DNA of 64,000 bases from an uncultured Ruminococcus sp. (GTDB lineage Bacteria; Bacillota; Clostridia; Oscillospirales; Ruminococcaceae): assembly GCA_934474025.1 (NCBI GenBank), contig CAKSMF010000005.1, positions 124,001 through 188,000 on the forward strand, in the 5' to 3' direction. The notes under the pieces were generated by a model. That model was not told the origin of the DNA, did not search any database, and saw nothing but the letters and a program-made list of their open reading frames with translations. The position numbers were made by a program, and so were the translations under genes. Positions 8,246 to 18,900 of the stretch are shown here, piece by piece (positions within the stretch are counted from its first letter, which is position 1; each line of letters opens with the position of its first letter).

Positions 8246-8731
8246 GTGAAAAAAATAAGAATACTCGGAATTGACCCCGGATATGCTATAGTTGGTTTTG
8301 GAATACTTGATTATGATGGTGTGAATTTCCGTCCGATAGAATACGGTGCAGTTACTACAGATGCAGGAACTTTGTTTACAGAACGTTTGCGTGCAATAAG
8401 TGAAGATATAGAATTTATATTTGATAAATTCAAGCCGGACTGCATGGCGATTGAAAAGCTTTATTTCACCACTAATCAGAAAACTGCCATTGATGTTGCA
8501 CAGGCAAGAGGAGTTACAATTCTTTCGGCTGCAAAAAGATTCATACCGGTTTCGGAATACACTCCGTTGCAGGTGAAAATGTCTGTTACAGGTTACGGAA
8601 AAGCAGAAAAACGTCAGATGATGGAAATGACTCGCAGTTTATTAGGGCTTGCGAATATTCCTAAGCCTGATGATGCAGCAGACGCTTTAGCCATTGCAAT
8701 ATGTCACGGACATTCAGTGCGGTGGGGATAA
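8246..8731 (+). CDS. ruvC: Holliday junction resolvase RuvC
   Basis: Endonuclease that cuts Holliday junctions as part of RuvABC. The N-terminus RILGIDPGYAIVGFG carries the first catalytic Asp; further acidic motifs occur in CMAIEKLYF and the C-terminal KPDDAADALAIAICH. The GTG at 8246 is preferred: the frame also opens at a TTG at 8207, but that lies in the repeat element and adds non-homologous residues. Length about 161 aa, normal. First gene of ruvC-ruvA-ruvB. No strong SD is seen, so the initiation level may depend on the structured leader. Confidence 0.93.
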   Translation: MKKIRILGIDPGYAIVGFGILDYDGVNFRPIEYGAVTTDAGTLFTERLRAISEDIEFIFDKFKPDCMAIEKLYFTTNQKTAIDVAQARGVTILSAAKRFIPVSEYTPLQVKMSVTGYGKAEKRQMMEMTRSLLGLANIPKPDDAADALAIAICHGHSVRWG

Positions 8732-8755
8732 TTAATACAAAAAGGAAGATTTTTT

Positions 8756-9361
8756 ATGATATACAGCCTCAAAGGAAAACTTACTGTAAAAGATACAAAT
8801 TTTGTTGTTGTGGAATGTGCCGGTGTCGGATACGGTTGCCGAACATCTTATAATACCGTTTCAAAGCTTGGCAGTATCGGCAATGAAGTAACTCTTTATA
8901 CATACCTTAGTATTCGTGACGGCAATATTGAATTTTTTGGTTTTGCAACAATGCAGGAACTTAATTGTTTCAAATTGTTAATATCGGTTTCGGGAGTTGG
9001 CGGAAAAGCTGCTATTTCAATACTTTCTGATATCACTCCGGAAAACTTTGCGTTTCTTGTGGCATCAAATGACAGCAAGGCTTTTACCAGAACCAAGGGA
9101 ATAGGCACTAAAACAGCTCAAAGAATAGTTCTTGAACTTAAAGACAAGATATCTTCTGAAAACTTTACCGGAAAAGATATTCAGCCCATGTCAAACAGCG
9201 TGGATATATCTTCTTCAGCGGTTTCGGAGGCTATGGAGGCTCTTATGGTACTTGGATATTCTCAGGGTGAAATTGCCCCGATAATCAGAAAATGTGCCCC
9301 GTCACTCAGTACTCAGGAACTTATAAGGGAAGTTTTAAGACTTATTTCATCAAGAAAATAA
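8756..9361 (+). CDS. ruvA: Holliday junction branch migration protein RuvA
   Basis: Tetrameric junction-binding subunit that loads RuvB. N-terminal OB-fold (about 1-62, MIYSLKGKLTVKD), paired helix-hairpin-helix region (LLISVSGVGGKAAISIL and TRTKGIGTKTAQRIVLELKDK, about 70-130), and a C-terminal RuvB-contact domain (about 150-201). The 201-aa length is typical. It follows ruvC by 24 bp with an AGGAAG-type SD. Confidence 0.97.
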   Translation: MIYSLKGKLTVKDTNFVVVECAGVGYGCRTSYNTVSKLGSIGNEVTLYTYLSIRDGNIEFFGFATMQELNCFKLLISVSGVGGKAAISILSDITPENFAFLVASNDSKAFTRTKGIGTKTAQRIVLELKDKISSENFTGKDIQPMSNSVDISSSAVSEAMEALMVLGYSQGEIAPIIRKCAPSLSTQELIREVLRLISSRK

Positions 9362-9391
9362 TAAAGTTATTAAAGTATTGGAGGTGTCAAT

Positions 9392-10417
9392 TTGATACAG
9401 ACAGAGGATATGGAATTTGCTCCGAGAGTGATTTCACCTGAAAATACCAGCGAAGACAATGACATTGAATTAACTCTCAGACCGCAGACACTTCATGAAT
9501 ATATCGGTCAGGATAAAGTTAAAGAAAATCTTGCAATATACATCAAGGCAGCTAAACTAAGAAATGAACCTCTTGACCATGTGCTTTTATATGGACCTCC
9601 TGGTTTGGGAAAAACTACTCTTTCAGCAATCATTGCCCATGAATTAGGAGTAAATCTTCGTGTAACCACTGGTCCGGCAATTGAAAAGCCTGGTGATTTG
9701 GTTTCATTGCTTACAAGCCTTTCTGATAATGATGTGCTTTTTATTGACGAAATACACCGTTTGTCAAGGGCTGTTGAAGAAATATTATATCCTGCTCTTG
9801 AAGACAGAGTAATTGACATTATAATAGGAAAAGGTCCTTCAGCACGTTCAATACGCATGGATTTGAAACCGTTTACGCTTATTGGGGCAACTACTCGTGC
9901 AGGACAGCTTTCAGCACCTCTCAGGGATAGATTCGGTATAATACAGCGTCTTGAACTTTATTCAAAAGAACAGCTTACTGAAATAGTACGCCGTAGTGCC
10001 ATGATTTTAGGAATACCCTGCACAGTTGATGGTGCATCAGAAGTTGCAGGCAGAGCAAGAGGTACGCCACGTATTGCAAACAGACTTCTTAAACGTGTAC
10101 GTGATTTTGCTGATGTTATGGGCGACGGTGAAATTAATCAGAAAATAGCTTCAATGGCTTTGAATTACCTTGAAATAGATAACCTTGGACTTGACAGTCT
10201 TGACAGACGTATGCTTGAAATGATTATAAAAGGTTATGGCGGTGGTCCTGTCGGTCTGGAAACTCTTGCGTCTGCCATTGGTGAAGAAGCTGTCACTATT
10301 GAGGACGTATGCGAACCTTTTCTTATGCAACTCGGATTTATTGGACGCACTCCCCGTGGACGTTGTGCAACTAAGCTTGCATATGAACATCTTGGCTTTA
10401 AATTTCAAGAAGATTAA
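9392..10417 (+). CDS. ruvB: Holliday junction branch migration helicase RuvB
   Basis: AAA+ motor that drives branch migration. Walker A ([10 protein letters not shown]), Walker B ([10 protein letters not shown]), sensor 1 (GATTRAG) and arginine finger segment (PLRDRFGI) are all visible, with the C-terminal winged helix ending near GRTPRGR. The start is TTG at 9392, with GGAGGTG nine bases upstream. 341 aa is normal. Completes ruvCAB. Confidence 0.97.
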   Translation: MIQTEDMEFAPRVISPENTSEDNDIELTLRPQTLHEYIGQDKVKENLAIYIKAAKLRNEPLDHVLLYGPPGLGKTTLSAIIAHELGVNLRVTTGPAIEKPGDLVSLLTSLSDNDVLFIDEIHRLSRAVEEILYPALEDRVIDIIIGKGPSARSIRMDLKPFTLIGATTRAGQLSAPLRDRFGIIQRLELYSKEQLTEIVRRSAMILGIPCTVDGASEVAGRARGTPRIANRLLKRVRDFADVMGDGEINQKIASMALNYLEIDNLGLDSLDRRMLEMIIKGYGGGPVGLETLASAIGEEAVTIEDVCEPFLMQLGFIGRTPRGRCATKLAYEHLGFKFQED

Positions 10418-10453
10418 TAAAGATTTTACTTCTTATGTAACAGAAAATTTATT

Positions 10454-10975
10454 ATGATTAGTAGAATTAACTATAAACATAACATTAAATTATATGATAA
10501 ATTATATTACAGCAAAATGATTAATGGTCAGTCAGTTGACTATGTTTCCGGAATGCATTATGGTTTATGCAGAATGAGTTTCAATGGTTGTGAAGTGATA
10601 GCCGTTCATAACGCTCTTGTGTATCTGAAAAAGCCATTGCCTATATATGAAATTTCGTATTATATGGAAAGATTCAGGCTATTAATCGGAATATTCGGGT
10701 GTAATCCGTACAAAATCGGCAAGGCTTTAAAGCATTTCGGAATTGATTACAGACGTTCCGGACAAATCGGAAATTCAGAAATTTTTATTTTATCATTCTG
10801 GACAGGAAAAAGATTTCTGTCATCGATTCATACAGTTTTCTGTGTTCACCGGAATGATGATATAATAGTTTACAATATGTACAATAATTATCCGAAAGAA
10901 AAAATTTATCAGAACAGTTCCGTAATTGCCGAACAGAAAAAAATTATAGCTGTATATAATATCAAAGGAGCGTGA
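10454..10975 (+). CDS. Putative papain-like (C39-type fold) protein
   Basis: 173 residues, no family recognised with certainty. The pattern NGCEVIAVHNALVYL (about 40-54) resembles the nucleophile helix of C39-like cysteine peptidases. GCNPYKIGKALKHFGI (about 77-92) matches their usual second helix. SSIHTVFCVHRNDDIIVYNMYNN (from about 118) could supply the His and the Asn/Asp. A Cys-His-Asn triad is therefore plausible but inferred. No signal peptide or membrane helix is seen, so a cytoplasmic role is likely. No clear SD precedes the ATG; it is 36 bp after ruvB and 3 bp before the mutase-like gene. Confidence 0.55.
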   Translation: MISRINYKHNIKLYDKLYYSKMINGQSVDYVSGMHYGLCRMSFNGCEVIAVHNALVYLKKPLPIYEISYYMERFRLLIGIFGCNPYKIGKALKHFGIDYRRSGQIGNSEIFILSFWTGKRFLSSIHTVFCVHRNDDIIVYNMYNNYPKEKIYQNSSVIAEQKKIIAVYNIKGA

Positions 10976-10978
10976 CAA

Positions 10979-12271
10979 ATGGAAAACTTTCATGGCGAAT
11001 GTATTGCACTGGAATGTTCCGACCATGAACTCGCCGAAAGAATCGGAAAAACTGTTGCATCTGTTCTTTCACCGAAAAATCGTCAGAATCCGCTTGTAAT
11101 AGTCGGACGTGACGGCGGTTTGTCTGCCGGAAGTATTTATGATTCAGTGTGCAGGGGAATATGTACAGCAGGAGTTGTTGCAGAAAAACTTGGTGTATTG
11201 CCTCCGTCTGCTGTTTCGTGTCTTGTGGAAACTCATAATGCTGATGCAGGTATTATGATTACTTCTATGCCGGACGGAATGTATTGCGGAATACGATTCT
11301 ATTCAGAAAAAGGATACAAAATCAGCAACGAAACAGGAGAAGAAATAAAAAGACTTGTTTTCAAAGCGTCCGAAGAACTTGAAAAACGTATAAGACCTAA
11401 AAAAAGCGGTGTTATAGTTTGTGAAAACGCTATGGAAGAATATACAAGCTTTATAAAAAAATCTGTTAATCAGGATTTTTCCGGTATGAAAATTGCAGTA
11501 AAATGTTCCGATGAAAAAAATATTATTTCAAATTTTTTCAATGAATTTGGTATAGAAGTAAATTTTATTCCGGAAAGTGAAGATTTTTCCAATATCAAAA
11601 ATAATTTTGACTGCGGTTTTATTTTTCAGAATAATTTAGAAAGCTGTATTGCTGTTGATGAAAAATCAAATATTATTGACAATGATAAATTGATTTCTGT
11701 ATTTGGAAGATTCTACAGGGAAAACAGTTTGCTTAAAAATAATACTTTTGTAGTAGTAAATGGTATAAGTTATGGATTTGTGAAATTTGCAGAAGAAAAT
11801 GACATTAAAGTTATAACAGCTGGGTTTGACGAAAACAGTATTGTTACGAGAATGACTGAAAATAATTACAACATAGGTGCAGACAGCAATGGAAGATTTA
11901 TTTTTCTGGATACTTTGCATACAAGTGATTGTTTTTTTACGGCAATAAAACTTCTTGAAATTATCAAAATAAAAAAAATTCCGCTTAGTCAGCTTGCAGA
12001 TATGAAACACTATTCACAGGTTGCTGTTGATGTGGAAATTCCGCCGAAATTCCGTGAAATATGGAAAAATGACTATGTTATAACTGAAAATATAGCACGT
12101 TATATGCATTTACTCGGCAACAGAGGAAAAATTTTTGTACATGAAAATTCCGTAAATCCCACCATAAGCATTAAAGCAGAAGGTATGGATTACGTTGATA
12201 TAAATGATGCAGTACAGAATATTGCACAAAAAATAAAAGAAAGAATGCTCAGAAAGGAGTCCGAATTTTGA
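10979..12271 (+). CDS. Phosphohexomutase-like protein, probably catalytically dead
   Basis: The fold of the phosphoglucomutase/GlmM family is recognisable throughout 430 residues: VGRDGGLSAGSI, AGIMIT, GIRFYS, CIAVDEKSNIID and the late RMTENNYNIG..FIFLDTLHTSD. The active-site parts are altered. The phosphoserine loop (normally TASHNP) reads TSMPDG at 95-100. The metal loop DGDxDR reads QNNLES at 217-222, with no Asp left. The sugar loop GEQSGH reads ADSNGR at 301-306. This points to a pseudoenzyme with a binding or regulatory role. The frame is intact, so it is not simply decaying. Its stop overlaps the start of the next gene. Confidence 0.8.
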   Translation: MENFHGECIALECSDHELAERIGKTVASVLSPKNRQNPLVIVGRDGGLSAGSIYDSVCRGICTAGVVAEKLGVLPPSAVSCLVETHNADAGIMITSMPDGMYCGIRFYSEKGYKISNETGEEIKRLVFKASEELEKRIRPKKSGVIVCENAMEEYTSFIKKSVNQDFSGMKIAVKCSDEKNIISNFFNEFGIEVNFIPESEDFSNIKNNFDCGFIFQNNLESCIAVDEKSNIIDNDKLISVFGRFYRENSLLKNNTFVVVNGISYGFVKFAEENDIKVITAGFDENSIVTRMTENNYNIGADSNGRFIFLDTLHTSDCFFTAIKLLEIIKIKKIPLSQLADMKHYSQVAVDVEIPPKFREIWKNDYVITENIARYMHLLGNRGKIFVHENSVNPTISIKAEGMDYVDINDAVQNIAQKIKERMLRKESEF

Positions 12272-13131
12272 GAACAGCAAATAATTGGACAGATTACACA
12301 ATAATTGATACTTCAGACGGCGAAAAGCTTGAAACATGGGGAAATATCAGCCTTATACGTCCAGACCCCCAGATAATCTGGAAAACTGATAAAACCTCTT
12401 CACTTTGGAATACTGCTGACGGTCATTATCACCGTTCAAATTCCGGAGGCGGTAAATGGTCTTTCAGAAAAAAAGTTCCTGATGTATGGAACATAAGCTA
12501 TAAAAACCTTAAATTCAATATAAAGCCAACTGGATTTAAACATACCGGACTTTTTCCGGAACAGGCTGTAAACTGGGATTTCATGGCTGAAAAAATTAAA
12601 AATGCTGGTCGTGAAATCAGTGTACTTAATTTATTTGCGTATACAGGAGGAGCTACTTTAGCTTGTGCAGATGCAGGAGCTTCTGTATGTCATGTTGACG
12701 CTTCCAAGGGAATGGTGCAGTGGGCAAGGGAAAATGCTACTGTTTCAGGGCTTGCTGATAAACCTATACGTTGGATTGTTGACGATTGCGAAAAGTTCAT
12801 AGCCCGTGAAATAAGACGTGGCAGACGTTATGATGCTGTGATTATGGACCCTCCAAGCTATGGCAGAGGTCCTTCCGGTGAAATATGGAAACTTGAAAAT
12901 TCAATATACGACCTTGTAAAACTTTGTTCCGGAGTGCTTTCCGATAATCCGCTGTTTTTTCTGATAAACAGCTATACAACAGGTTTATCGCCGTCAGTTA
13001 TGGGATATATTCTCGGAACAGTTCTTAAAGACAAGTTCGGCGGAAATGTTTCTTTTGATGAGATAGGACTTCCTGTACAGTCAACCGGAATGACACTTCC
13101 ATGTGGTTCAACTGCGATATGGCAGAAATAA
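12268..13131 (+). CDS. Class I SAM-dependent methyltransferase, RlmI/YccW-like
   Basis: Probable RNA cytosine/guanine methyltransferase. SAM-binding motif I is in NLFAYTGGATLACADAGA (about 112-129), motif II in VCHVDASKGMVQWAREN, and the catalytic-type loop in VIMDPPSYGRGPSG (about 190-203), the DPPxFxR pattern of the RlmI/RlmK group. The N-terminal PUA domain of RlmI is absent; a short beta-rich segment replaces it. Start TTG overlaps the previous stop (TTGA), with AGGAG upstream, indicating coupling. The exact target is not predictable. Confidence 0.8.
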   Translation: MRTANNWTDYTIIDTSDGEKLETWGNISLIRPDPQIIWKTDKTSSLWNTADGHYHRSNSGGGKWSFRKKVPDVWNISYKNLKFNIKPTGFKHTGLFPEQAVNWDFMAEKIKNAGREISVLNLFAYTGGATLACADAGASVCHVDASKGMVQWARENATVSGLADKPIRWIVDDCEKFIAREIRRGRRYDAVIMDPPSYGRGPSGEIWKLENSIYDLVKLCSGVLSDNPLFFLINSYTTGLSPSVMGYILGTVLKDKFGGNVSFDEIGLPVQSTGMTLPCGSTAIWQK

Positions 13132-13133
13132 TT

Positions 13134-13334
13134 ATGTCTGATATTATAAAAAATCTTGTTGGAAACTTCATTGAAATATACAATATACAGGAAAAATTTT
13201 TAGGTGACGGAATTGTTCTTGAAGTTGATGACAAGTGGATTAAAATGCGTTGTGAAGCACATAACGGAGAATCAGTAATCAGAATTATTAAAATTGATGT
13301 AATCGGTCGTATATCATGCTGTGATGATGAATAA
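13134..13334 (+). CDS. Small conserved-looking protein, possible Sm-like fold
   Basis: 66 residues starting at ATG 13134, two bases after the methyltransferase stop. The pattern is one short helix (IIKNLVGNFIEIYN) followed by alternating beta-type segments (GIVLEVDDKWIKMRC, then VIRIIKIDVIGRISC), as in Sm/LSm-type small barrels. The Cys-Cys near the end is notable. The frame overlaps the alternative start of ecfA1 but ends before the chosen one. Function unknown; an RNA-binding role is only a guess. Confidence 0.6.
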   Translation: MSDIIKNLVGNFIEIYNIQEKFLGDGIVLEVDDKWIKMRCEAHNGESVIRIIKIDVIGRISCCDDE

Positions 13335-13350
13335 GCATTTTGGGGGAAAA

Positions 13351-14196
13351 ATGAATAATATAATCGAAATAAAAAATCTGCATTTTTTTTATGAATCTGA
13401 AGACAATACTCCGTCTGTAGAGGTTCTGAAAGGAATAAACCTTGACATAAAAAAAGGTGAATTTGTGGCTGTATTGGGACACAATGGTTCTGGAAAATCT
13501 ACACTTGCAAAACATCTTAATGGAATACTTATCCCCAAAAAAGGGAAAGTTATTGTTGATGGTATAGATACTTCTGATGAATCAAAGCTTTTTGAACTGA
13601 GACAACGTGCAGGAATGGTTTTTCAGAATCCCGATAATCAGATAGTATCTTCTATAGTCGAAGAAGATGTAGCTTTTGCACTTGAAAACCTTGGTGTTCC
13701 TTATGATGAAATGCGTAAAAGAGTTGATGATTCTCTTAAAGCTGTCAATATGTATGAATATAGACTTCATTCACCGTCACAGCTTTCAGGTGGACAGAAA
13801 CAACGTGTAGCCATTGCCGGAATTATTGCAATGCGTCCTGAATGCATAATCCTTGATGAACCAACTGCCATGCTTGACCCACAAGGCAGAAAAGAAGTTC
13901 TTTCAGCCATACACCGTATGAATCGTGAATATGGTATAACAATAGTTTTAATAACTCACTACATGGAAGAAGCTACTCAATGTGACAGAGTTATTGTAAT
14001 GGATAAAGGTAACATTATTATGGATAATATCCCTGAAAAAGTTTTTTCGCAGGTGGAACTTTTAAGAAAAATCGGTCTTGACGTTCCGCAGGTTACTGAA
14101 TTGTGCTGGCAACTGAAAAATGCAGGCATTGAAATTTCACCGGAAATAATATCCGAAAAGGATTGTATTGATGCTTTGATAAAATTACTGGCATAA
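13351..14196 (+). CDS. ecfA1: ECF transporter ATPase EcfA1
   Basis: One of two ATPases of the energy-coupling factor module that powers vitamin and metal uptake via exchangeable S components. Walker A (GHNGSGKSTL), Q-loop (VFQNPDNQIV), signature (LSGGQKQRVAIAG) and Walker B (CIILDEPTAMLD) are intact. ATG at 13351 with GGGGGA upstream is chosen over an earlier in-frame ATG. Length 281 aa, normal. No S-component gene is nearby, so this is a shared (group II) ECF core. Confidence 0.95.
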   Translation: MNNIIEIKNLHFFYESEDNTPSVEVLKGINLDIKKGEFVAVLGHNGSGKSTLAKHLNGILIPKKGKVIVDGIDTSDESKLFELRQRAGMVFQNPDNQIVSSIVEEDVAFALENLGVPYDEMRKRVDDSLKAVNMYEYRLHSPSQLSGGQKQRVAIAGIIAMRPECIILDEPTAMLDPQGRKEVLSAIHRMNREYGITIVLITHYMEEATQCDRVIVMDKGNIIMDNIPEKVFSQVELLRKIGLDVPQVTELCWQLKNAGIEISPEIISEKDCIDALIKLLA

Positions 14197-14257
14197 ATGC
14201 AACAGGTGAATTATTAAAAAACTTGCATTATAATACCGGAAAGGAAGTAGTTAAAAT

Positions 14258-15121
14258 TTGGCAGTAATTAAAACAGAAGAACTCACTTATGTATACAGTG
14301 CGGGAACTCCTTTTGAAAAAACCGCTGTTGACCATGTTAATATTGAAATCAATGAGGGAGAAATGATTGGTATTATGGGGCATACTGGTTCAGGAAAGTC
14401 AACTCTTATACAGCATTTCAATGGTCTGCTTAAACCTACTTCCGGAAAAATTTTTATTGACGGTGAGGATATATGGGCAGATAAAAACAAAATACGTGAA
14501 GTACGCTTTAAAGTGGGACTTGTATTTCAGTATCCGGAATACCAGATTTTTGAGGAAACTGTATATAAAGATATAGCTTTTGGCTGTAAAAACATGGGGC
14601 TTGATGAAAATGAAATTAAACGCCGTGTTATTGAAACTGCTCATGATATAGGACTTCCCGAAGAACTGCTTAATCGTTCGCCTTTTGAACTTTCGGGCGG
14701 TCAGAAAAGACGTGTAGCAATTGCTGGTGTTATGGCTATGAATCCGAAAGTTTTAATTCTGGACGAGCCATCAGCCGGACTTGACCCGTCCGGACGTGAC
14801 AGGATTTTTGAATGCATAAGGGCTTATCATCAGAAAACTAAAAATACTATACTGATAGTTTCGCATAGTATGGAGGATATAGCTACATTTGCAGACAGAA
14901 TACTTGTTATGAACAAAGCTGGGGTATTTTGTTTTGATAAAACTGAAAAGGTGTTTTCTCGTGCTAAGGAAATCGTTGAAATTGGTCTTGATGTTCCGCA
15001 GATAACGAAAGTTTTCCTTGAACTTAAAAAGCATGGCATTGATTTCGGAAAAGAAGTATATACCGTTGATTATGCAAGAAAACTTATTTTGAAGCACCTT
15101 ACAGAAAGGCAGGGCATATAA
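14258..15121 (+). CDS. ecfA2: ECF transporter ATPase EcfA2
   Basis: Partner ATPase of EcfA1. Walker A (GHTGSGKSTL), Q-loop (VFQYPEYQIFEETV), signature (LSGGQKRRVAIAG) and Walker B (VLILDEPSAGLD) are all present. The tyrosine after the Q-loop Gln (QYPEYQ) versus NPDNQ in EcfA1 is the usual difference between the paralogues. Start TTG at 14258 with GGAAAGGAAG upstream. The 61-bp gap after ecfA1 contains no obvious terminator. Confidence 0.95.
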   Translation: MAVIKTEELTYVYSAGTPFEKTAVDHVNIEINEGEMIGIMGHTGSGKSTLIQHFNGLLKPTSGKIFIDGEDIWADKNKIREVRFKVGLVFQYPEYQIFEETVYKDIAFGCKNMGLDENEIKRRVIETAHDIGLPEELLNRSPFELSGGQKRRVAIAGVMAMNPKVLILDEPSAGLDPSGRDRIFECIRAYHQKTKNTILIVSHSMEDIATFADRILVMNKAGVFCFDKTEKVFSRAKEIVEIGLDVPQITKVFLELKKHGIDFGKEVYTVDYARKLILKHLTERQGI

Positions 15122-15124
15122 ATT

Positions 15125-15928
15125 TTGCTGAAAGATATTACATTAGGACAGTATTTTCCAGGGGATAGTTTTATTCACAGACTTGACCCGAGATTTAAAA
15201 TAATAATTACCTTTATATTTATAATAATGCTTTTTACCGGCGATTCTATGATATGTCTTGCAATAGGAGCGGTATATGCTTTAATGGCAGTATTGCTTTC
15301 TAAAATAAAATTCAAAATGTTTGTCAAGAGTATAAAGCCTATTATGCCGTTTCTTTTGATAACAGCATTGCTTAATATAATTTTTGTAAATAGCGGTACA
15401 GTTTATTTCCATTGGAAATTTTTAAAAATAACTTCCGGCGGAATAAATGTAAGTATAATTATGATAATAAGAATTGTTATACTCATTGTCGGAAGTTCAT
15501 TATTGACTTATACAACATCGCCTATTACTTTGACAGATGCTGTTGAACGTCTTTTGTCACCGCTTAAAAAATTTAAGTTTCCGGTTCATGAACTTGCAAT
15601 GATGATGTCAATAGCATTGAGATTTATTCCCACACTTATTGAGGAAACAGAAAAGATAATTTCTGCTCAGAAAGCAAGAGGGGCTGAATTTGATACAGGA
15701 AGTATCATAAACAGGGCTAAAAATTTAGTTTCAATACTGATACCATTGTTTATATCATCATTCAGAAGGGCAGACGAACTTGCCACCGCTATGGAATGCC
15801 GTTGTTATTGTGGCGGTGAGGGAAGAACCAGATTAAGACAGCTTAAATCTGCACCAAGAGATTATATATCACTTGCAGTTACAGTAATTTTTTTGGCGTG
15901 TGTTATCGTTGTAAATATAATTACCTGA
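15125..15928 (+). CDS. ecfT: ECF transporter transmembrane protein EcfT
   Basis: Scaffold membrane subunit joining the two ATPases to the S component. The N-terminus (GQYFPGDSFIHRLDPRFKI) is diagnostic for EcfT. About five to six membrane helices follow, and the two cytoplasmic coupling Ala-Arg-Gly motifs appear as SAQKARGAEFD and, in altered form, TAMECRCYCGG. Start TTG, three bases after ecfA2. 267 aa, normal length. Confidence 0.95.
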   Translation: MLKDITLGQYFPGDSFIHRLDPRFKIIITFIFIIMLFTGDSMICLAIGAVYALMAVLLSKIKFKMFVKSIKPIMPFLLITALLNIIFVNSGTVYFHWKFLKITSGGINVSIIMIIRIVILIVGSSLLTYTTSPITLTDAVERLLSPLKKFKFPVHELAMMMSIALRFIPTLIEETEKIISAQKARGAEFDTGSIINRAKNLVSILIPLFISSFRRADELATAMECRCYCGGEGRTRLRQLKSAPRDYISLAVTVIFLACVIVVNIIT

Positions 15929-15941
15929 GGAATAAGAGAAA

Positions 15942-18900
15942 ATGAAAGATAACAGAGAGATTACAAAAGGTTTTAAAGGTAGCAGAAATAATAAATTCCA
16001 TTGGTTTATTTATGATAGTGGAATATTATGTTTTCTGATTTCATTCATAGTGCCTGCTTCGATAATGCTTTATGCATTTGCCCAGAACAGCATACACCCT
16101 TTCGGAGACAGACAGATGCTTGTTGTTGATTCATGGCATCAATACTATCCGTTTTTTCGTGTTGAGAGAGAAAAACTATTAAATGGCGGTTCATTTTTGT
16201 ATTCATGGCAGAACGGTATGGGTACGAATTTTCTGTCACTTATATCATACTATTCTGCCAGTCCATTGAATTGGCTTTCAGTTTTTTTCAATGACGAACA
16301 CATAAGAGATGCATTTACATATATACTTATTGCAAAGATAGGTTTCAGCGGAGCTTTTTTCAGTTGTTTCCTGCGATACACCTATAAACAGAAAAACTTT
16401 TCAGTATGTATGTTTTCAACTATGTTTGCATTGTGCAGTTATATGCTCGGATATTACTGGAATGTAATGTGGTTTGATACAATAGCGTTGTTTCCTCTTG
16501 TAATGACCGGAGTTGTAGCAATATGCCGTGAGGGTAAATGGAAACTGTTTACTTTTTCATTGGCACTTTCGTTGATTTCAAGTTACTATATAGGATATTT
16601 TACTTGTATATTCTGTATATTCATGTTTGCATCAGCCGGAATAATAGAACCAAAAGGAATCAAAGACTTCTTTAAGAAATTTTTTATAATGGTACGTTCT
16701 TCCGTACTCGGAATAGCTTTGTCAGCGTTTATGACATTGCCGGCTTATTTCGGACTTAAACTTACATACAGTGCGAATAATACCTTTCCAAAGGACAGGA
16801 CTTTTTATGAAAAGTGGACAGACCTTTTTGCAAATCTTCTTTCATTCAATAAGCCCGTAAAAATTGAGGGTTTGCCTAACTTTGCCTGCGGAATGTTGGC
16901 AGTATTTTTGTTTGGAGTGTTTGTATTTTCCAATGGAATAAAAATCCGTGAAAAGATTTCAAGTATAATAATGCTTGCTGTAATCGTTGTAAGTTGTAAC
17001 ATGAATCAGCTTAACTACATATGGCATGGATTTCATTTCACTAATCAGATACCATATAGATTTGCTTTTATATTCTGTTTTGTTCTTGTTGCATCGGCAT
17101 TTCGTGCATATGACGTCATGCTTAAAAAGGGAATAACATTATATCAATTCTTGCTGACACTGATAGCACCAGCAGTTATTTTCTGGTTAAACTATCGTAA
17201 ATCTTCTGATGATTTCCCGCTAAGCAAAACAAACCTTATTGTGTTATTTATAGCAGTTGCAGTAACGGTTGTCATAACAATACTTTCAGCAATTCTTAAA
17301 AACAGAAAATATAATATAATATTTGTTCCGGTGCTTGTTGTTGCATGGGGAGCATTTGTAATGTTTTATGTGGATTCTGATGACTTTGTAAGTTTTGAAA
17401 ATCTTTTTGACAGTGAAAAAACTAATTCTATAATAGGTTCAATTATAGTTACTGTATTATTCTTTGTATTGTTTGCAATTATTAAAACTCTGAATATAAA
17501 AAGTTCTGTTTTAAGAAATTTTGTTACAGGAATATCAGTATCATGTGTGCTTGTTTTTGAACTCATTGCAAATACCGGAATAGGCGTACAAACTGTTGAT
17601 ACATCTGGATATGACTCGTATCCGGACAGAAATAAGGAAGTACAAACCTTGTTATCAAATGTACGTGAAAATGATACTGACCTTTTTTACAGAACTGAAA
17701 TGACCAGTACATATACTTTGAATGATAGTTCTTTGTATGGATATTATGGAGTATCGCAGTTTTCGTCATCAGCTAATGTTTCAGTTACACGATTTATGAG
17801 AAGGCTTGGACTTTATGCGTCAGAAGCAGGAAACCGTTATTATTACAGAACATCTACTCCGGTAGTAAATTCACTTCTTGGAATAAAGTATATCATTTCT
17901 AAAAAAGGTGCTATCAAATCGGAAGAAATGTCCCTTGAAATGCAGGAGACAGATAACAGTGTTTATTTATACAAAAATAAGTATCCGTTGTCACTGGGAT
18001 TCATGATGAATGATGATATTCTTGAACTTGAAGATAAAAATGCTGTTAATCCTTTTGAATATCAGAACAGCATCATGAAACTTGCCACCGGTATTGAAAA
18101 TCCATGTTTTACAGCACAACCGGTTTCGCTTGTTGAATATAAGAATATGACTGTCAGAAAAAAAGGTTATGGCAATTATTCATTCTCGAAAGACAATTCA
18201 AATTTATCAGCCAGTGCAATATATAGTTTTGACGGTATTGACGGTGGTTATTTGTATGGTTATGCTACTAATGGCAGTTGCGATAAAGTTTCTGTAAAGT
18301 CGGACGGTGAATTTATTGAAAGTGACATTTCCATTGAAGATTATCCGATAGTATTTCCAATGGGTAACGGTCAGGCAGGAAGTACAGCAGATGTTGAGAT
18401 TTTCGCAAAGTCTGACAGTAGTTCCGGAAGCTATAATCTTATGATTTACGCTCTTAAACAGAATGCTTTTGAAGAGGCTTATAATAAACTTGCAGATGAA
18501 CAGCTTAATATAACATCATTCAGCGATAATAAAATAACTGGTGATATAGATGTTATTGAAGATGGTATATTATACTTGTCAATGCCTTATGAAAAGGGTT
18601 GGACAGTACGTGTTGACGGCAAAAAAATCGAAACTACAAAAGTGCTTAGTTCAATGTTAGGGGCAAAAGTTTCAGCAGGACATCATACTATTGAACTTGA
18701 ATACATTCCGGAGGGATTTGTAACCGGATTTATAGTTTCCGGTGTGGCTTTAATACTTTGCGGAGTAGTGGCATTTATGGATATTAAGCGTCGCAGAAAA
18801 AGAAAATTCAATGATTCTGAAAATAATATTTCAGAAAATCCGATAGAATCTCAAATTTCAGTACAGGAGGCGGAAAATGAGAAATCTGAAAATAATGACA

